64,000 nt of DNA from Streptomyces flavotricini (GTDB lineage Bacteria; Actinomycetota; Actinomycetes; Streptomycetales; Streptomycetaceae): NCBI RefSeq assembly GCF_020639365.1, contig NZ_JAINUL010000001.1, positions 3,822,216 through 3,886,215 on the forward strand, given 5' to 3'. Positions within the stretch are counted from its first letter, which is position 1. The number at the start of each line of letters is the position of its first letter. Position numbers and translations under genes: made by a program. The notes under the pieces were generated by a model. The model had not been told where the DNA came from. It ran no database searches and was given only the letters and a program-made list of their open reading frames with translations. This document shows, piece after piece, positions 51,946-60,651 of this stretch.

Positions 51946-53366
51946 GACCACTCACGACGGCCGGCGCACGCCGCCGGACCGAGGCGCTGCTGCTGGTCTT
52001 CGTCGTCGCCCTCACCGTCTTCGGGCACGCGAGCGCCGGCCTGGCGATGAACGGCGAGCTGCCCGCCAGCCTCACCGGCTTCACGATCAGCATGACGCTG
52101 CTGGCGCTGGTGGGGCACCTGGGCGTGCGCCGGTTCGCGGCGTACGCGGATCCGCTGGTCTTCCCGCTCGCCATGCTGCTGTCGGGGCTGGGGCTGGTGC
52201 TGCTGCACCGGCTCGACCAGTCGTACATCGCGCGGTACGGCGGCGAGGCGAACGCGCCGGGGCAGTTGCAGTGGACGGTCATCGGCGTGGCCGCGTGCCT
52301 GGCGGTGGTGGCGCTGTTGCGGGACCACCGGCTGCTCCAGCGGTTCATCTACATCACGATGGCGGTCGCGCTGGTCCTGCTGATCGCGCCGGCGTTCTTC
52401 GGCGCGGACACGTACGGGGCGAAGCGCTGGATCATCCTGTTCGGGTTCTCGCTCCAGCCGGGCGAGTTCGTGAAGATCATGATCGCGATCTTCTTCGCGG
52501 GCTACCTGGTCATCCACCGCGATTCGCTGGCCCTGACGGGCCGGAAGTTCCTGGGGATGCGGCTGCCGCCGATGCGCCAGCTCGGGCCGATCATCACCGT
52601 GTGGATCGTGTCGCTGCTGGTGCTGGTCTTCGAGCGGGACCTGGGTACGTCACTGATCTTCTTCGGCGTGTTCGTGGTGATGCTGTACGTCGCCACCGAG
52701 CGCACGAGCTGGATCGTGACGGGCCTGCTCATGGCGGGGGTCGGGGCCTTCGTGGTCGGCTCGACGGAACCGCACGTCAAGGGGCGCGTGGCCGCGTGGC
52801 TGGAGCCGCTGTCGTACTACTGGAAGGAGCGGCCGCCGGGGGTCATTTCCGACCAGTCCGCGCAGGCGCTGTTCAGTTTCGGCACGGGCGGCATGTCCGG
52901 GACGGGGCTGGGGATGGGACACCCGGAGCTGATCGGCTTCGCGGGGCGCAGCGACTTCATCCTGACCACGGTGGGCGAGGAGCTCGGGCTGGCCGGGGTC
53001 ATGGCGGTGCTGCTCCTGTACGCGCTGCTGGTCCAGCGGGGGCTGCGGATGGCGCTGGGCGCCCGGGACCCGTTCGGGAAGCTGCTGGCGGTGGGGCTGT
53101 CGGCGGCGCTGGCGCTCCAGGTCTTCGTGGTGGCGGGCGGCGTGACGGGCCTGATCCCGCTGACGGGCAAGGCGCTGCCGTTCCTGGCGAAGGGCGGCTC
53201 GTCCCTCCTGGCCAACTGGATCATGATCGCCCTGCTCCTGCGCATCAGCGACAGCGCGGAGCGCCAACGCGAGGCCGACGCCCGGGGCCCGGCCGAAACG
53301 ACGATCACCCCGATGGTGGTGACGCAGCCCTCCGAGAACGCGCTGCAGGGCGGGGATCCGCGATAG
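51933..53366 (+). CDS. SEDS family peptidoglycan glycosyltransferase (RodA/FtsW/SpoVE)
   Basis: The 477-residue protein has about ten membrane helices and the SEDS signatures: FGADTYGAKRWI with FSLQPGEFVKI, LVFERDLGTSLIFF, SYYWKERPPGVISDQSAQALFSFGTGGMSGTGLGMG with a catalytic-region Asp, and FILTTVGEELGLAG. SEDS proteins polymerise lipid II together with class B PBPs; no PBP gene adjoins, which is unusual for a dedicated pair. GTG 51933 overlaps the LCP stop. Being co-transcribed with an LCP ligase hints at a joint role in wall growth or sporulation. RodA-like versus FtsW-like cannot be settled by eye. Confidence 0.92.
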   Translation: MRGLRPLTTAGARRRTEALLLVFVVALTVFGHASAGLAMNGELPASLTGFTISMTLLALVGHLGVRRFAAYADPLVFPLAMLLSGLGLVLLHRLDQSYIARYGGEANAPGQLQWTVIGVAACLAVVALLRDHRLLQRFIYITMAVALVLLIAPAFFGADTYGAKRWIILFGFSLQPGEFVKIMIAIFFAGYLVIHRDSLALTGRKFLGMRLPPMRQLGPIITVWIVSLLVLVFERDLGTSLIFFGVFVVMLYVATERTSWIVTGLLMAGVGAFVVGSTEPHVKGRVAAWLEPLSYYWKERPPGVISDQSAQALFSFGTGGMSGTGLGMGHPELIGFAGRSDFILTTVGEELGLAGVMAVLLLYALLVQRGLRMALGARDPFGKLLAVGLSAALALQVFVVAGGVTGLIPLTGKALPFLAKGGSSLLANWIMIALLLRISDSAERQREADARGPAETTITPMVVTQPSENALQGGDPR

Positions 53367-53474
53367 CCCCGCCGGCCGCGGGCCGGGCGTTCCGGCCGCG
53401 TGCATCAGGTACGGGTGCGCCCGGCAGTCCCGGTGGCCGCGGGCTGGTGGGCCCTGCGCCGCGTCGGCTGACGG

Positions 53475-54344
53475 TCAGAGGTAGTCCTCCAGGCGGCCTA
53501 TGCGGTAGCCCTGCTCCTGGATGCGCTGGAGCATGCGGGTGGTCATCTGGATCTCCGTCGAGCCCTTGAGTTCGGAGGGGCCGCGGAAGTGGGCCAGGAT
53601 GATGTCGCCCGGCTTGAGGGCGGAGCCCTCGGCGTACTGGAAGTTGTTGATCTGCATCGACACGCGCCACAGGATCACCTGCGAGATGCCGCATTCGGAG
53701 GCGGCCTTCAGGGTGTCGTCGTTGTAGTTGCCGTACGGCGGGCGGAAGCGGACCGGCTTGGCGCCGAAGCGCTTCTCCAGGTGTTCCTGCTGGCCGCATA
53801 TCTCCTTCTTCTGCGCCGCGAAGGGCAGGGTCCGGAGGTTCGGGTGCGTCAGGGTGTGGTTGTTGATCGTGCTGCCGGAGCCGTTGTCGCGGAGCTTCTC
53901 GAAGTGCCCGTAGTCCGACGAGGCGATGTTGTCCGTGAGGAACATGCTGATCGGCAGCTTGAGGTCGGCCGCCATCTTCAGGAACTCGGGGTCCTTCTCC
54001 GCGCCGTCGTCGAAGGTCAGGAAGACGACCTTGTCGGCGGGCGCGACGGGTATTCGGTCCACCACCTGGGCCTTGCCCGGGGCCGCCGGGGCGATGGCGG
54101 GCTTCCGGTCCGGCTTCGGGGCGAATTCCAGGGGGGCCTTCAGGCCCCACTTCTTGTAGGCCTCGTCCCCCGACGGGGTGGCGGCCGCCGACTGCTTCGC
54201 GCTCGCCGAGGGCGAAGGCGTCGCCTCCGGCGTCTTGCCGCCCAGCCTCCCGGCCGGGTCCGCGCTGCCCCCGCACCCCGTCAGGGACAGCGCGAGCGCG
54301 CCGGCCGCCATCGCTGCGACTGCCAACCGGCGCGCGTACCTCAC
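53475..54344 (-). CDS. Polysaccharide deacetylase (NodB/CE4) lipoprotein, second of a tandem pair
   Basis: The 289-residue protein has a lipoprotein signal (ALALSLTGCGG, Cys near residue 24), a Pro/Ser linker and a NodB-type domain (about 85-289). The metal and catalytic motifs are VVFLTFDDGAEKDPEF, INNHTLTHPNL and FRPPYGNYN, and a C-terminal His is in LAHFRGPSELKG. Such enzymes de-N-acetylate peptidoglycan or other amino sugars. It is the downstream partner of a close paralogue; the GTG start overlaps the paralogue stop by 4 nt (54341-54344), so expression is coupled. An active enzyme is likely. Confidence 0.92.
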   Translation of the reverse strand: MRYARRLAVAAMAAGALALSLTGCGGSADPAGRLGGKTPEATPSPSASAKQSAAATPSGDEAYKKWGLKAPLEFAPKPDRKPAIAPAAPGKAQVVDRIPVAPADKVVFLTFDDGAEKDPEFLKMAADLKLPISMFLTDNIASSDYGHFEKLRDNGSGSTINNHTLTHPNLRTLPFAAQKKEICGQQEHLEKRFGAKPVRFRPPYGNYNDDTLKAASECGISQVILWRVSMQINNFQYAEGSALKPGDIILAHFRGPSELKGSTEIQMTTRMLQRIQEQGYRIGRLEDYL

Positions 54345-55288
54345 AAGTAGTCCTCCAGGCGAGCCACGGCGTACCCCTTGTCCGTGACGGTCTTCATGAC
54401 ATGACGGATCATGTCAGGCATCGTGCCCTTCCAGTCCTCCCGCCCTCGGAAATGAGTCAGGATGATGTCTCCAGGGTGGAGGTCGCGGTCCCATTCCCGC
54501 CAGTCCATGCGGTTCACGAAGGCCTCCGCGTTCCACAGCGGGACCGCCTTGATGCCGCAGGACTTCGCCGCGCGCAGCGTGTCCTGGTTGTAGTTGCCGT
54601 ACGGCGGCCGGAACAGGGTCGGGCGCTTGCCGAACTGCTTCTGGATCGTGTCCTGCTGCCCGCAGATCTCCTCGCGCTGCTCCTCGTACGAGAGCGCCGG
54701 CATGTAGCGGTGGTTGAGCGTGTGGTTGTTCAGCGAGACGCCGGCGGCCTGCATCTGCTTGAAGTACGGGTAGTTGTCGCGGACGAGGTAGTCGCTGAGG
54801 AACGCCGTGTACGGGATCTTCAGCTCCTGCATCATCTTCAGGAACTCGGGGTCCTTCTCCGCGCCGTCGTCGATCGTCAGGAAGACGACCTTGTCCTCCG
54901 TGGGGACGGTGGTGAAGACGGGCGGGAGCTCGTCCTGGCCCTCCACCTCGAAGCCCTCTCGGGTGGTGATCTCCGGCTTCGTCTTCGGGGCCGCCGGTGC
55001 GGCCAGCGGCGGCTTGGCCAGTCGCCACTTCTTCGCCGCGGCGATCCGGGCCTGCTGGGCGGCCTTCTGCTGCTCGGCCGGGTTCGCGACCGCGCCCGCG
55101 GCGCCCGCGGGTGCGTCCGCGGCCTTGCCGCCCTTGCGGGCGGGAGCCGAGTCGGCGGCGGAGCCGCATCCCGTTCCGAGGGCGGCGACCAGCAGTGCGG
55201 CCAGCGCCACCCCGACGCGGCCGCGCGGACCTGCCGCGGACCGGTGACCATGAAGCGTCTTATGTTCCGTTTGTCCGACTAGCTGCAT
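54341..55288 (-). CDS. Polysaccharide deacetylase (NodB/CE4) lipoprotein, first of a tandem pair
   Basis: This 315-residue paralogue has a longer N-terminal tail, a lipobox LLVAALGTGCGS (Cys near residue 42), an Ala/Lys-rich linker and a NodB domain with VVFLTIDDGAEKDPEF, LNNHTLNHRYM, FRPPYGNYN and ILTHFRGRED. It keeps the catalytic Asp and both metal His. The two copies share unusual blocks (GAEKDPEFLKM, EEICGQQ), which points to tandem duplication with later divergence. ATG 55288 was preferred over an upstream in-frame ATG because the extra residues are Arg/Ala-rich filler; the N-terminus remains uncertain. Confidence 0.9.
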   Translation of the reverse strand: MQLVGQTEHKTLHGHRSAAGPRGRVGVALAALLVAALGTGCGSAADSAPARKGGKAADAPAGAAGAVANPAEQQKAAQQARIAAAKKWRLAKPPLAAPAAPKTKPEITTREGFEVEGQDELPPVFTTVPTEDKVVFLTIDDGAEKDPEFLKMMQELKIPYTAFLSDYLVRDNYPYFKQMQAAGVSLNNHTLNHRYMPALSYEEQREEICGQQDTIQKQFGKRPTLFRPPYGNYNQDTLRAAKSCGIKAVPLWNAEAFVNRMDWREWDRDLHPGDIILTHFRGREDWKGTMPDMIRHVMKTVTDKGYAVARLEDYL

Positions 55289-55407
55289 AGCAGCGCATCC
55301 TGGCACCCGCCACGCGCGCCACCGCGACGACACCGCGCACCGCGCCGCCACGTTCCTCCGACCGGCCCACACGCACCCCCGCCGGCCGGGGAGCCGACAA
55401 TGGAGGG

Positions 55408-56586
55408 GTGACCCCCGAAGACTTCGCCGCGCTCCTCACCCCCGAGGGCAGCGCCCTCCTCGACTCGCTCCGCGACCACGACCCGGCTCAGGAGCTCGCC
55501 GTCGCCACCCGGCTGCGCCGTGAGCACCCCGCCGCGCTGGTCTCCGCCGCGCTCGGGCAGGCCCGGCTGCGACAGCGCGCGGTGGCGAAGTTCGGGGTCG
55601 AGGACGCGTTCCGGATGTACTTCACGCCCGGCGGCGGCGAGATGGCCACCCGCGCCCCGGTCGCCTCGTACCGTGCCGCACGGCTCGCGGACCTCGGCGT
55701 GCGCAGCGTCGCGGACCTCTGCTGCGGGATCGGCGGGGACGCCCTCGCCCTGGCCCGGATCGGCATCCGCGTCCTGGCCGTGGACCGCGACCCGCTGACC
55801 GTCGCCGTCGCCCGCGCCAACGCCGAGGCGCTGGGGCTGGCGGAGCTGATCGAGGTCCGCGAGGCGGATGTGACCGGCATCGACACCTCCGGGTACGACG
55901 CCGTCTTCCTCGACCCGGCCCGGCGCGGGGGCCGCGGCCGGATCTTCGACCCCGAGAGCTACTCGCCGCCGCTGTCGTGGGCCGTGGAGGCCGCCCGTAC
56001 GGCCAAGTACGCCGCCGTCAAGATCGCCCCCGGGATCCCGCACGAGGCCGTACCGGCCGAGGCCGAGGCCGAGTGGATCTCGGACCAGGGGGACGTGAAG
56101 GAGGCCGTGCTGTGGTTCGGGACCGCGCCCGGCACCGTGCGCGCCACCCTGCTGCCGGGACCGCGCACCCTGCACACCGTCGCTCCGCTGCCCGACCCCG
56201 AGGCCGGGCCCGTCGGCCGCTACCTCTACGAGCCCGACGGCGCCGTGATCCGCGCCCACCTCGTCGCCGAGGTCGCCGAGCAGCTGGGCGGCCGGCTCAT
56301 CGACCCGACCATCGCGTACGTCACCGCCGACGAGCTGCGCGCGACGCCGTACGCCACCGCGTACGAGATCACCGACGTGCTGCCGTTCGGCCTCAAGAAG
56401 CTGAAGGCCCTGCTGCGCGAGCGCGGGGTCGGCATCCTGACCGTCAAGAAGCGCGGGTCGGCCATCGAACCCGAGGAGCTGCGCAAGAAGGTCAAGCCGC
56501 AGGGGCCGCACTCCGCGACCGTCTTCCTGACCCGGGTCGCGGGCGCCCCGTCGATGCTGATCGGCTCGCCCGTCAGCGCGCCGTAG
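55408..56586 (+). CDS. SAM-dependent methyltransferase with THUMP-like C-terminal domain
   Basis: The 392-residue protein has a helical N-terminal part (about 1-90), a class I Rossmann methyltransferase domain with motif I VADLCCGIGGDALALA and motif IV AVFLDPARRGGRGR, and a C-terminal domain (about 310-392) containing VGILTVKKRGSAIEPEELRKK. The DPARR-type motif IV suggests a target other than a small-molecule hydroxyl, possibly RNA, and the family is annotated as THUMP-like, but the substrate has not been assigned. The GTG at 55408 is close to the start of conserved sequence. It is convergent with the membrane protein gene, overlapping it by 14 nt. Confidence 0.87.
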   Translation: MTPEDFAALLTPEGSALLDSLRDHDPAQELAVATRLRREHPAALVSAALGQARLRQRAVAKFGVEDAFRMYFTPGGGEMATRAPVASYRAARLADLGVRSVADLCCGIGGDALALARIGIRVLAVDRDPLTVAVARANAEALGLAELIEVREADVTGIDTSGYDAVFLDPARRGGRGRIFDPESYSPPLSWAVEAARTAKYAAVKIAPGIPHEAVPAEAEAEWISDQGDVKEAVLWFGTAPGTVRATLLPGPRTLHTVAPLPDPEAGPVGRYLYEPDGAVIRAHLVAEVAEQLGGRLIDPTIAYVTADELRATPYATAYEITDVLPFGLKKLKALLRERGVGILTVKKRGSAIEPEELRKKVKPQGPHSATVFLTRVAGAPSMLIGSPVSAP

Positions 56587-57223
56587 CGCCGCCTCCGCTG
56601 CCGCCGCCCCGGAAGGCGCGCACCGCCCACCGGTAGTGCGCGCCGGCCTTGCCGAGGCCCAGCAGGCCGGTGATCCACAGGATCATTCCGAGGCCCATGT
56701 AGTACGTGACCTCGCCGTACGTGGTGACCCCCGGGCGGGCCGACGCCGCCGAGCCGAAGGTCACGTACAGCCCGAGCGCGCCCAGCGCGAAGGAGGCCAG
56801 CAGCCAGGTCAGACTCAGCCCCGGGGCGCGGACCCGGGCGTCGGCGGCCGGGTCGCGGTCCGATTCGGCCCAGGCGCACAGCAGGTGGTGGACCAGCCGG
56901 TCGCGCCGGGCGCCGCGGGCGAACCAGAACCCCGCCGGGATCAGCACGCCCGCGCCGAGCAGGCCGAAGATGAGGCCGAAGACGTACGAGAGCGGGTCGC
57001 CCGGCGTCTCGAAGGACATCAGGGCCATGGCCACGAAGGACCAGCCGAGCGCGAAGACGGCGGCCACGGCCCAGAGCAGCAGCAGCCGCCCCAGGCCCAG
57101 GCTGCGCCTGCCCAGGTCCTTCAGGAAGCGGGCGCGGTCGGCGCGTACGGCGTCCTCGTCCAGCCAGTCGCGCAAGTGGGCCGGAGGCGGTGGGGGCGGC
57201 AGGTCACGGCGAGGCATGCTCAT
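56573..57223 (-). CDS. Membrane protein with four helices, unknown function
   Basis: The 216-residue protein starts with a Pro-rich head (RRDLPPPPPPAHLRDWLDED, 5-24) and an amphipathic charged segment, then membrane helices at about 50-72 (LLLLWAVAAVFALGWSFVAM), 82-106, 137-158 and 163-185, with a basic or Gly-rich tail. Pro-rich heads and Trp-Leu-Asp segments of this type are common in streptomycete membrane proteins of unknown role. It overlaps the convergent methyltransferase gene by 14 nt. No function is evident. Confidence 0.78.
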   Translation of the reverse strand: MSMPRRDLPPPPPPAHLRDWLDEDAVRADRARFLKDLGRRSLGLGRLLLLWAVAAVFALGWSFVAMALMSFETPGDPLSYVFGLIFGLLGAGVLIPAGFWFARGARRDRLVHHLLCAWAESDRDPAADARVRAPGLSLTWLLASFALGALGLYVTFGSAASARPGVTTYGEVTYYMGLGMILWITGLLGLGKAGAHYRWAVRAFRGGGSGGGATAR

Positions 57224-57282
57224 GACGATATCGCCAGCGGACCCGAGCCCCGCTCACGAGCGGCTGGAGGGCGCCTCGTGTG

Positions 57283-57555
57283 TCAGGTTCCGCTGGTCTC
57301 CACCGACTCGAACCGCCAGCGGTGCACCGGACGGGTGATCAGATCGGCCGCGGGCTCCGGGAGTTCGGGCAGCTGCGCCGCCACGCCCTCGGCCGCCTCC
57401 CACCAGGTGACGACCAGCACCCGGTCCTGCTGGGCCCGCAGGAGCTCGCGGCGCACCGGCTCGCGCTCCAGCACCTGCGCACGGGCCCACTCCAGCAGCT
57501 CGTTGCCCCGCCCGGCGGCGGCCCGGGCCTCCCACATCAATGCGACGGTGCTCAT
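57283..57555 (-). CDS. Small dimeric alpha/beta barrel-like protein, last gene of the tsaD operon
   Basis: The 90-residue protein has a beta-alpha-beta pattern (VALMWEARAAAGRGNELLEWA, RVLVVTWWEAAEG, VHRWRFESVET) that fits the ferredoxin-like ABM/YCII fold of small monooxygenase-like or stress proteins. It has no catalytic motif I can name. ATG 57555 shares one base with the tsaD stop (TGATG), a translational-coupling layout that supports it as a real gene. A role in the tsaBD operon is not evident; it may simply be co-expressed. Confidence 0.75.
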   Translation of the reverse strand: MSTVALMWEARAAAGRGNELLEWARAQVLEREPVRRELLRAQQDRVLVVTWWEAAEGVAAQLPELPEPAADLITRPVHRWRFESVETSGT

Positions 57556-58661
57556 CAGTAGAGGTTGTCCTTGCTCAACTCGTGCACGTGGTCGTGGTCG
57601 TGCGCATGCGCATGGGCGGCACCCGGCACGTGCGGGTCCGTCACCGGCAGCGAGGAGTCGGCCGACAGGTCCCAGTCCGAGGCCGGCCGGTTCCGCTTGA
57701 CCATCTCCGCGCCCAGCGCCGCCACCATGGCGCCGTTGTCCGTGCACAGCTTCGGCCGCGGCACCCGCAGGATGATCCCCGCGTCGTCGCAGCGCTCCTG
57801 CGCCAACGAGCGCAGCCGGGAGTTGGCCGCCACACCGCCGCCGATCATCAGGTGGTCGACGCCCTCGTCCTTGCAGGCGCGGATCGCCTTGCGGGTCAGC
57901 ACGTCCACCACGGCCTCCTGGAAGGACGCCGCCACATCGCGCACCGGCACCTCCTCGCCCGCGTTCCGCTTCGCCTCGATCCAGCGGGCGACCGCCGTCT
58001 TGAGCCCGGAGAAGGAGAAGTCGTACGCCGCGTCACGCGGCCCCGTCAGCCCGCGCGGGAAGTTGATCGCCTTCGGGTCGCCCTCGCGGGCGAGCCGGTC
58101 GATGACCGGGCCACCGGGGAAGCCCAGCTGCAGCACGCGCGCGATCTTGTCGAAGGCCTCGCCCGCCGCGTCGTCGATGGTCGCGCCCAGCGGCCGTACG
58201 TCGGAGGTGATGTCGGGGGCGAGCAGCAGCGAGGAGTGCCCGCCGGACACCAGCAGCGCCATGGTCGGCTCCGGCAGCGGCCCGTGCTCCAGCTGGTCCA
58301 CGCAGATGTGGGAGGCCAGGTGGTTCACCCCGTACAGCGGCTTGCCGAGCGCGTACGCGTACGCCTTGGCCGCCGAGACGCCCACCAGCAGGGCCCCCGC
58401 GAGGCCGGGACCCGCCGTGACGGCGATGCCGTCGAGGTCGCGGGCGCTGACACCGGCCTCCTTCAGGGCGCGCTCGATGGTCGGGACCATCGCCTCCAGG
58501 TGCGCCCGGGAGGCCACCTCGGGCACGACGCCGCCGAAGCGGGCGTGCTCGTCGACGCTGGAGGCGATCGCGTCGGCCAGCAGGGTGGTGCCGCGGACCA
58601 CGCCGACGCCGGTCTCGTCGCAGGAGGTCTCGATGCCGAGGACGAGCGGTTCGTCAGCCAT
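57555..58661 (-). CDS. tsaD: tRNA N6-threonylcarbamoyladenosine synthase TsaD
   Basis: TsaD (formerly Gcp/YgjD) transfers threonylcarbamoyl to A37 of ANN-decoding tRNAs, with TsaB and TsaE. The 368-residue ASKHA-fold protein has the iron-binding HLASHICVDQL region, the segment LLVSGGHSSLLLAPD and FDKIARVLQLGFPGGP. The C-terminus carries a His/Asp-rich tail, HAHAHDHDHVHEL, that extends beyond the usual end of the family. Its ATG overlaps the rimI stop by 8 nt, and it runs into the small barrel-like gene. The operon is tsaB-rimI-tsaD. Confidence 0.96.
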   Translation of the reverse strand: MADEPLVLGIETSCDETGVGVVRGTTLLADAIASSVDEHARFGGVVPEVASRAHLEAMVPTIERALKEAGVSARDLDGIAVTAGPGLAGALLVGVSAAKAYAYALGKPLYGVNHLASHICVDQLEHGPLPEPTMALLVSGGHSSLLLAPDITSDVRPLGATIDDAAGEAFDKIARVLQLGFPGGPVIDRLAREGDPKAINFPRGLTGPRDAAYDFSFSGLKTAVARWIEAKRNAGEEVPVRDVAASFQEAVVDVLTRKAIRACKDEGVDHLMIGGGVAANSRLRSLAQERCDDAGIILRVPRPKLCTDNGAMVAALGAEMVKRNRPASDWDLSADSSLPVTDPHVPGAAHAHAHDHDHVHELSKDNLY

Positions 58662-59190
58662 TGCTCTCAGTGCTTTCAGTCGTCGCTTGTGCGGGGTCGG
58701 TCAGGCGCATCACGAGGGCGTCCACGTTGCCGGGCTGGTAGTAGCCCCGCCGGAAGCCGATCGGCTCGAAGCCGAAGCGCTCGTAGAGCTTCTGGGCCCG
58801 GGTGTTGTCCACCCGTACCTCCAGCAGCACCTCGGCGCACTCGAACGCGGTGGCGGCGCGCAGCAGGTCGGTGAGGAGCCGGGCGCCGAGCCCGGTCCCC
58901 CACTGGTCGCGCGCGGCCGCGATGGTTTGTACGTCGCCCAGGTCACCGGCGGCGGCCAGTCCGGCGTAGCCGACGAGGCGGCCCGGCCCGCCCGCGGCGG
59001 AGCCGCCGTCGGACGGGATTTCGGCGACCACGTAGCGGCGGGTGGCGTGCGGGCCGCGGGCGTGGGCGAGCTCGGACCAGAACATGCCCGCGGACCAGGC
59101 GTCCTCGGGGAACAGCTCGTGCTCCAGCTCCAGCACCGGCTCGATGTCCCACCAGCGCATCTCGCGCAGTACCGCTGTCGGTGCCGTCAC
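58654..59190 (-). CDS. rimI: GNAT acetyltransferase RimI
   Basis: RimI acetylates the N-terminal alanine of ribosomal protein S18 in model bacteria; in actinobacteria its substrate range may be wider. The 178-residue protein has the GNAT elements LEHELFPEDAWSAGMFWSEL, VGYAGLAAAGDLGDVQTIAA, the acetyl-CoA loop DQWGTGLGARLLTDLL and the C-terminal VRVDNTRAQKLYERFGF. GTG 59190 overlaps the tsaB stop as GTGA (59187-59190). It lies between tsaB and tsaD, the normal order in this phylum. Confidence 0.93.
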   Translation of the reverse strand: MTAPTAVLREMRWWDIEPVLELEHELFPEDAWSAGMFWSELAHARGPHATRRYVVAEIPSDGGSAAGGPGRLVGYAGLAAAGDLGDVQTIAAARDQWGTGLGARLLTDLLRAATAFECAEVLLEVRVDNTRAQKLYERFGFEPIGFRRGYYQPGNVDALVMRLTDPAQATTESTESNG

Positions 59191-59849
59191 TGCGGGGTGA
59201 CCACCTTGTAGTTCTTGGGCACCTGCGCGTCGGGCCGGCGCAGGTAGAGCGGGGTCGCGGGCAGGAACTCCGCCCCGGCGGCGAGCCGCTCGGCGGCCAG
59301 GGCCGCGAGCGCGGCGGCCGACTGGTGCTCGGGCTCGCGGGCGTCCGGGAAGACCTCGGGGTACAGGCGCGCGCCCTGGCCCACGGCGGGCACGCCCGCG
59401 ACCCGCTCGGCGATGTCGGCCGGCCGGTCGACGGCGGGTTCGCCGACACGCGTGCGCGGGTCCTCGTACCGGGCCCAGTAGACCTCCTTGCGCCGCGCGT
59501 CGGTGGCGACGGTGAAGGGGCCCTCGATCCCGGCGGCGCCCGCGGCGTACGCGAGCCCGTCGAGGGTGCACAGGCCGTGCACGGGGATGCCGAGCACGGT
59601 GGCGAAGGTGGAGGCGGTGACGAGTCCGACGCGCAGCCCGGTGTAGGGGCCGGGGCCGACGCCGACCACGATGCCCGTGAGGGCTTCGAGCTTCAGCCCG
59701 GCCTCCGCGAGGACCTTGTCGACGGAGGGCAGCAGGAGCTCCCCGTGGCGGCGGGCGTCGACCTGGTTCGACTCGGCGAGGACGGACTCGCCGTCGTGCA
59801 GGGCGACGGTGACGGCGGGCGTGGCGGTATCTACAGCGAGCAAGAGCAC
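59187..59849 (-). CDS. tsaB: tRNA t6A biosynthesis protein TsaB
   Basis: TsaB partners TsaD in t6A synthesis and is an inactive ASKHA paralogue. The 220-residue protein begins MLLLAVDTATPAVTVAL and has VGVGPGPYTGLRVGLVTASTFATVLG, the family signature. The length matches. GTG 59849 is the start. It is the first gene of the tsaB-rimI-tsaD-57283 operon, and each pair overlaps or touches. Confidence 0.95.
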   Translation of the reverse strand: MLLLAVDTATPAVTVALHDGESVLAESNQVDARRHGELLLPSVDKVLAEAGLKLEALTGIVVGVGPGPYTGLRVGLVTASTFATVLGIPVHGLCTLDGLAYAAGAAGIEGPFTVATDARRKEVYWARYEDPRTRVGEPAVDRPADIAERVAGVPAVGQGARLYPEVFPDAREPEHQSAAALAALAAERLAAGAEFLPATPLYLRRPDAQVPKNYKVVTPQ

Positions 59850-60012
59850 GCGAACAGCCTACGACTCCGGGGGCCCGGGCCCTCGCGGCCGGTCTCGGGC
59901 CACCCCGGCTGCTACCTTCGACCCAGGTATCGGCCGAGCCACGGGCCAGGGCGCGCAGGCGCTGCCCGGCAGGCGCTCCGGCCAAGGGGAAGCACGGGAG
60001 AGGTGGAGCAAG

Positions 60013-60570
60013 GTGGCACGCAGCAGCTCGGGAATCGTGGCCGGGCTCACCGTGGTGGCGATCGCCGCCGTCGGCTTCCTCGGCTACCAGGCCTCCGCGA
60101 CCGCGCCCGCGCATCCCCCGAAGGCGTCGGCCCAGCAGCCCGCGGCCCCCTCCCCGGCCGCGTCCCCGCACGTGGCCGACCCGGCGAAGCCGGTGGCCGT
60201 GCCGGCCGAGTCGGGCACCGGCTCGCGCGTCGTGTACTCGGTGGGCCAGAAGCGGGTGTGGCTGGTCGGGGAGAACGGGGAACCGAAGTCGTTCGCGGTC
60301 AAGCCCAGCACGGCGCACCCGAAGCCGGGCACGTACCTGGTGAACTCGCGCTCGGGCGCCGTGACCGGCTCGGACGGGGTGCCGATCGAGCACGTCGTGC
60401 GGTTCGCCACGGCGGACGGGGTCGTCGTCGGGTTCAGCTCCCGGGTGGACGGCCAGATGCCGGAGCCGGACCAGAGCAAGAAGACCGGCGGCATCCGGAT
60501 GGCACGGACCGACGGCGATGCCATGTGGGCCTTCGCGACGATCAACTCGAAGGTCGTCGTCGTCCCCTGA
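60013..60570 (+). CDS. Anchored extracytoplasmic protein with an L,D-transpeptidase-like domain lacking the catalytic Cys
   Basis: The 185-residue protein has an N-terminal membrane helix (about 8-27), a Pro/Ala linker, and a domain (about 70-185) whose pattern fits the YkuD fold: RVVYSVGQKRVWLVGENGE, PKPGTYLVNSRSG, a His in PIEHVVRF and a final GGIRMARTDGDAMWAF block. In active L,D-transpeptidases that block reads SHGC[IV]R; here it is KTGGIR (157-162), with Gly160 in place of Cys. It is therefore probably a non-catalytic wall-binding protein. GTG 60013 has GGAG 5 nt upstream. It is divergent from tsaB and monocistronic. Confidence 0.78.
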   Translation: MARSSSGIVAGLTVVAIAAVGFLGYQASATAPAHPPKASAQQPAAPSPAASPHVADPAKPVAVPAESGTGSRVVYSVGQKRVWLVGENGEPKSFAVKPSTAHPKPGTYLVNSRSGAVTGSDGVPIEHVVRFATADGVVVGFSSRVDGQMPEPDQSKKTGGIRMARTDGDAMWAFATINSKVVVVP

Positions 60571-60651
60571 GCAACGGCCCTCTGACCGGCGCCGCGGATT
60601 CACCCGTACGGGTCATCGCGGCCGGGCAGGGCGCGCGGGTACACGGGCTTC

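Noticed and set aside
49114..51951. 945-codon minus-strand frame opposite the histidine kinase and LCP genes
   Set aside because: It is an Arg/Gly/Ala-rich shadow of well-supported plus-strand genes with clear motifs.
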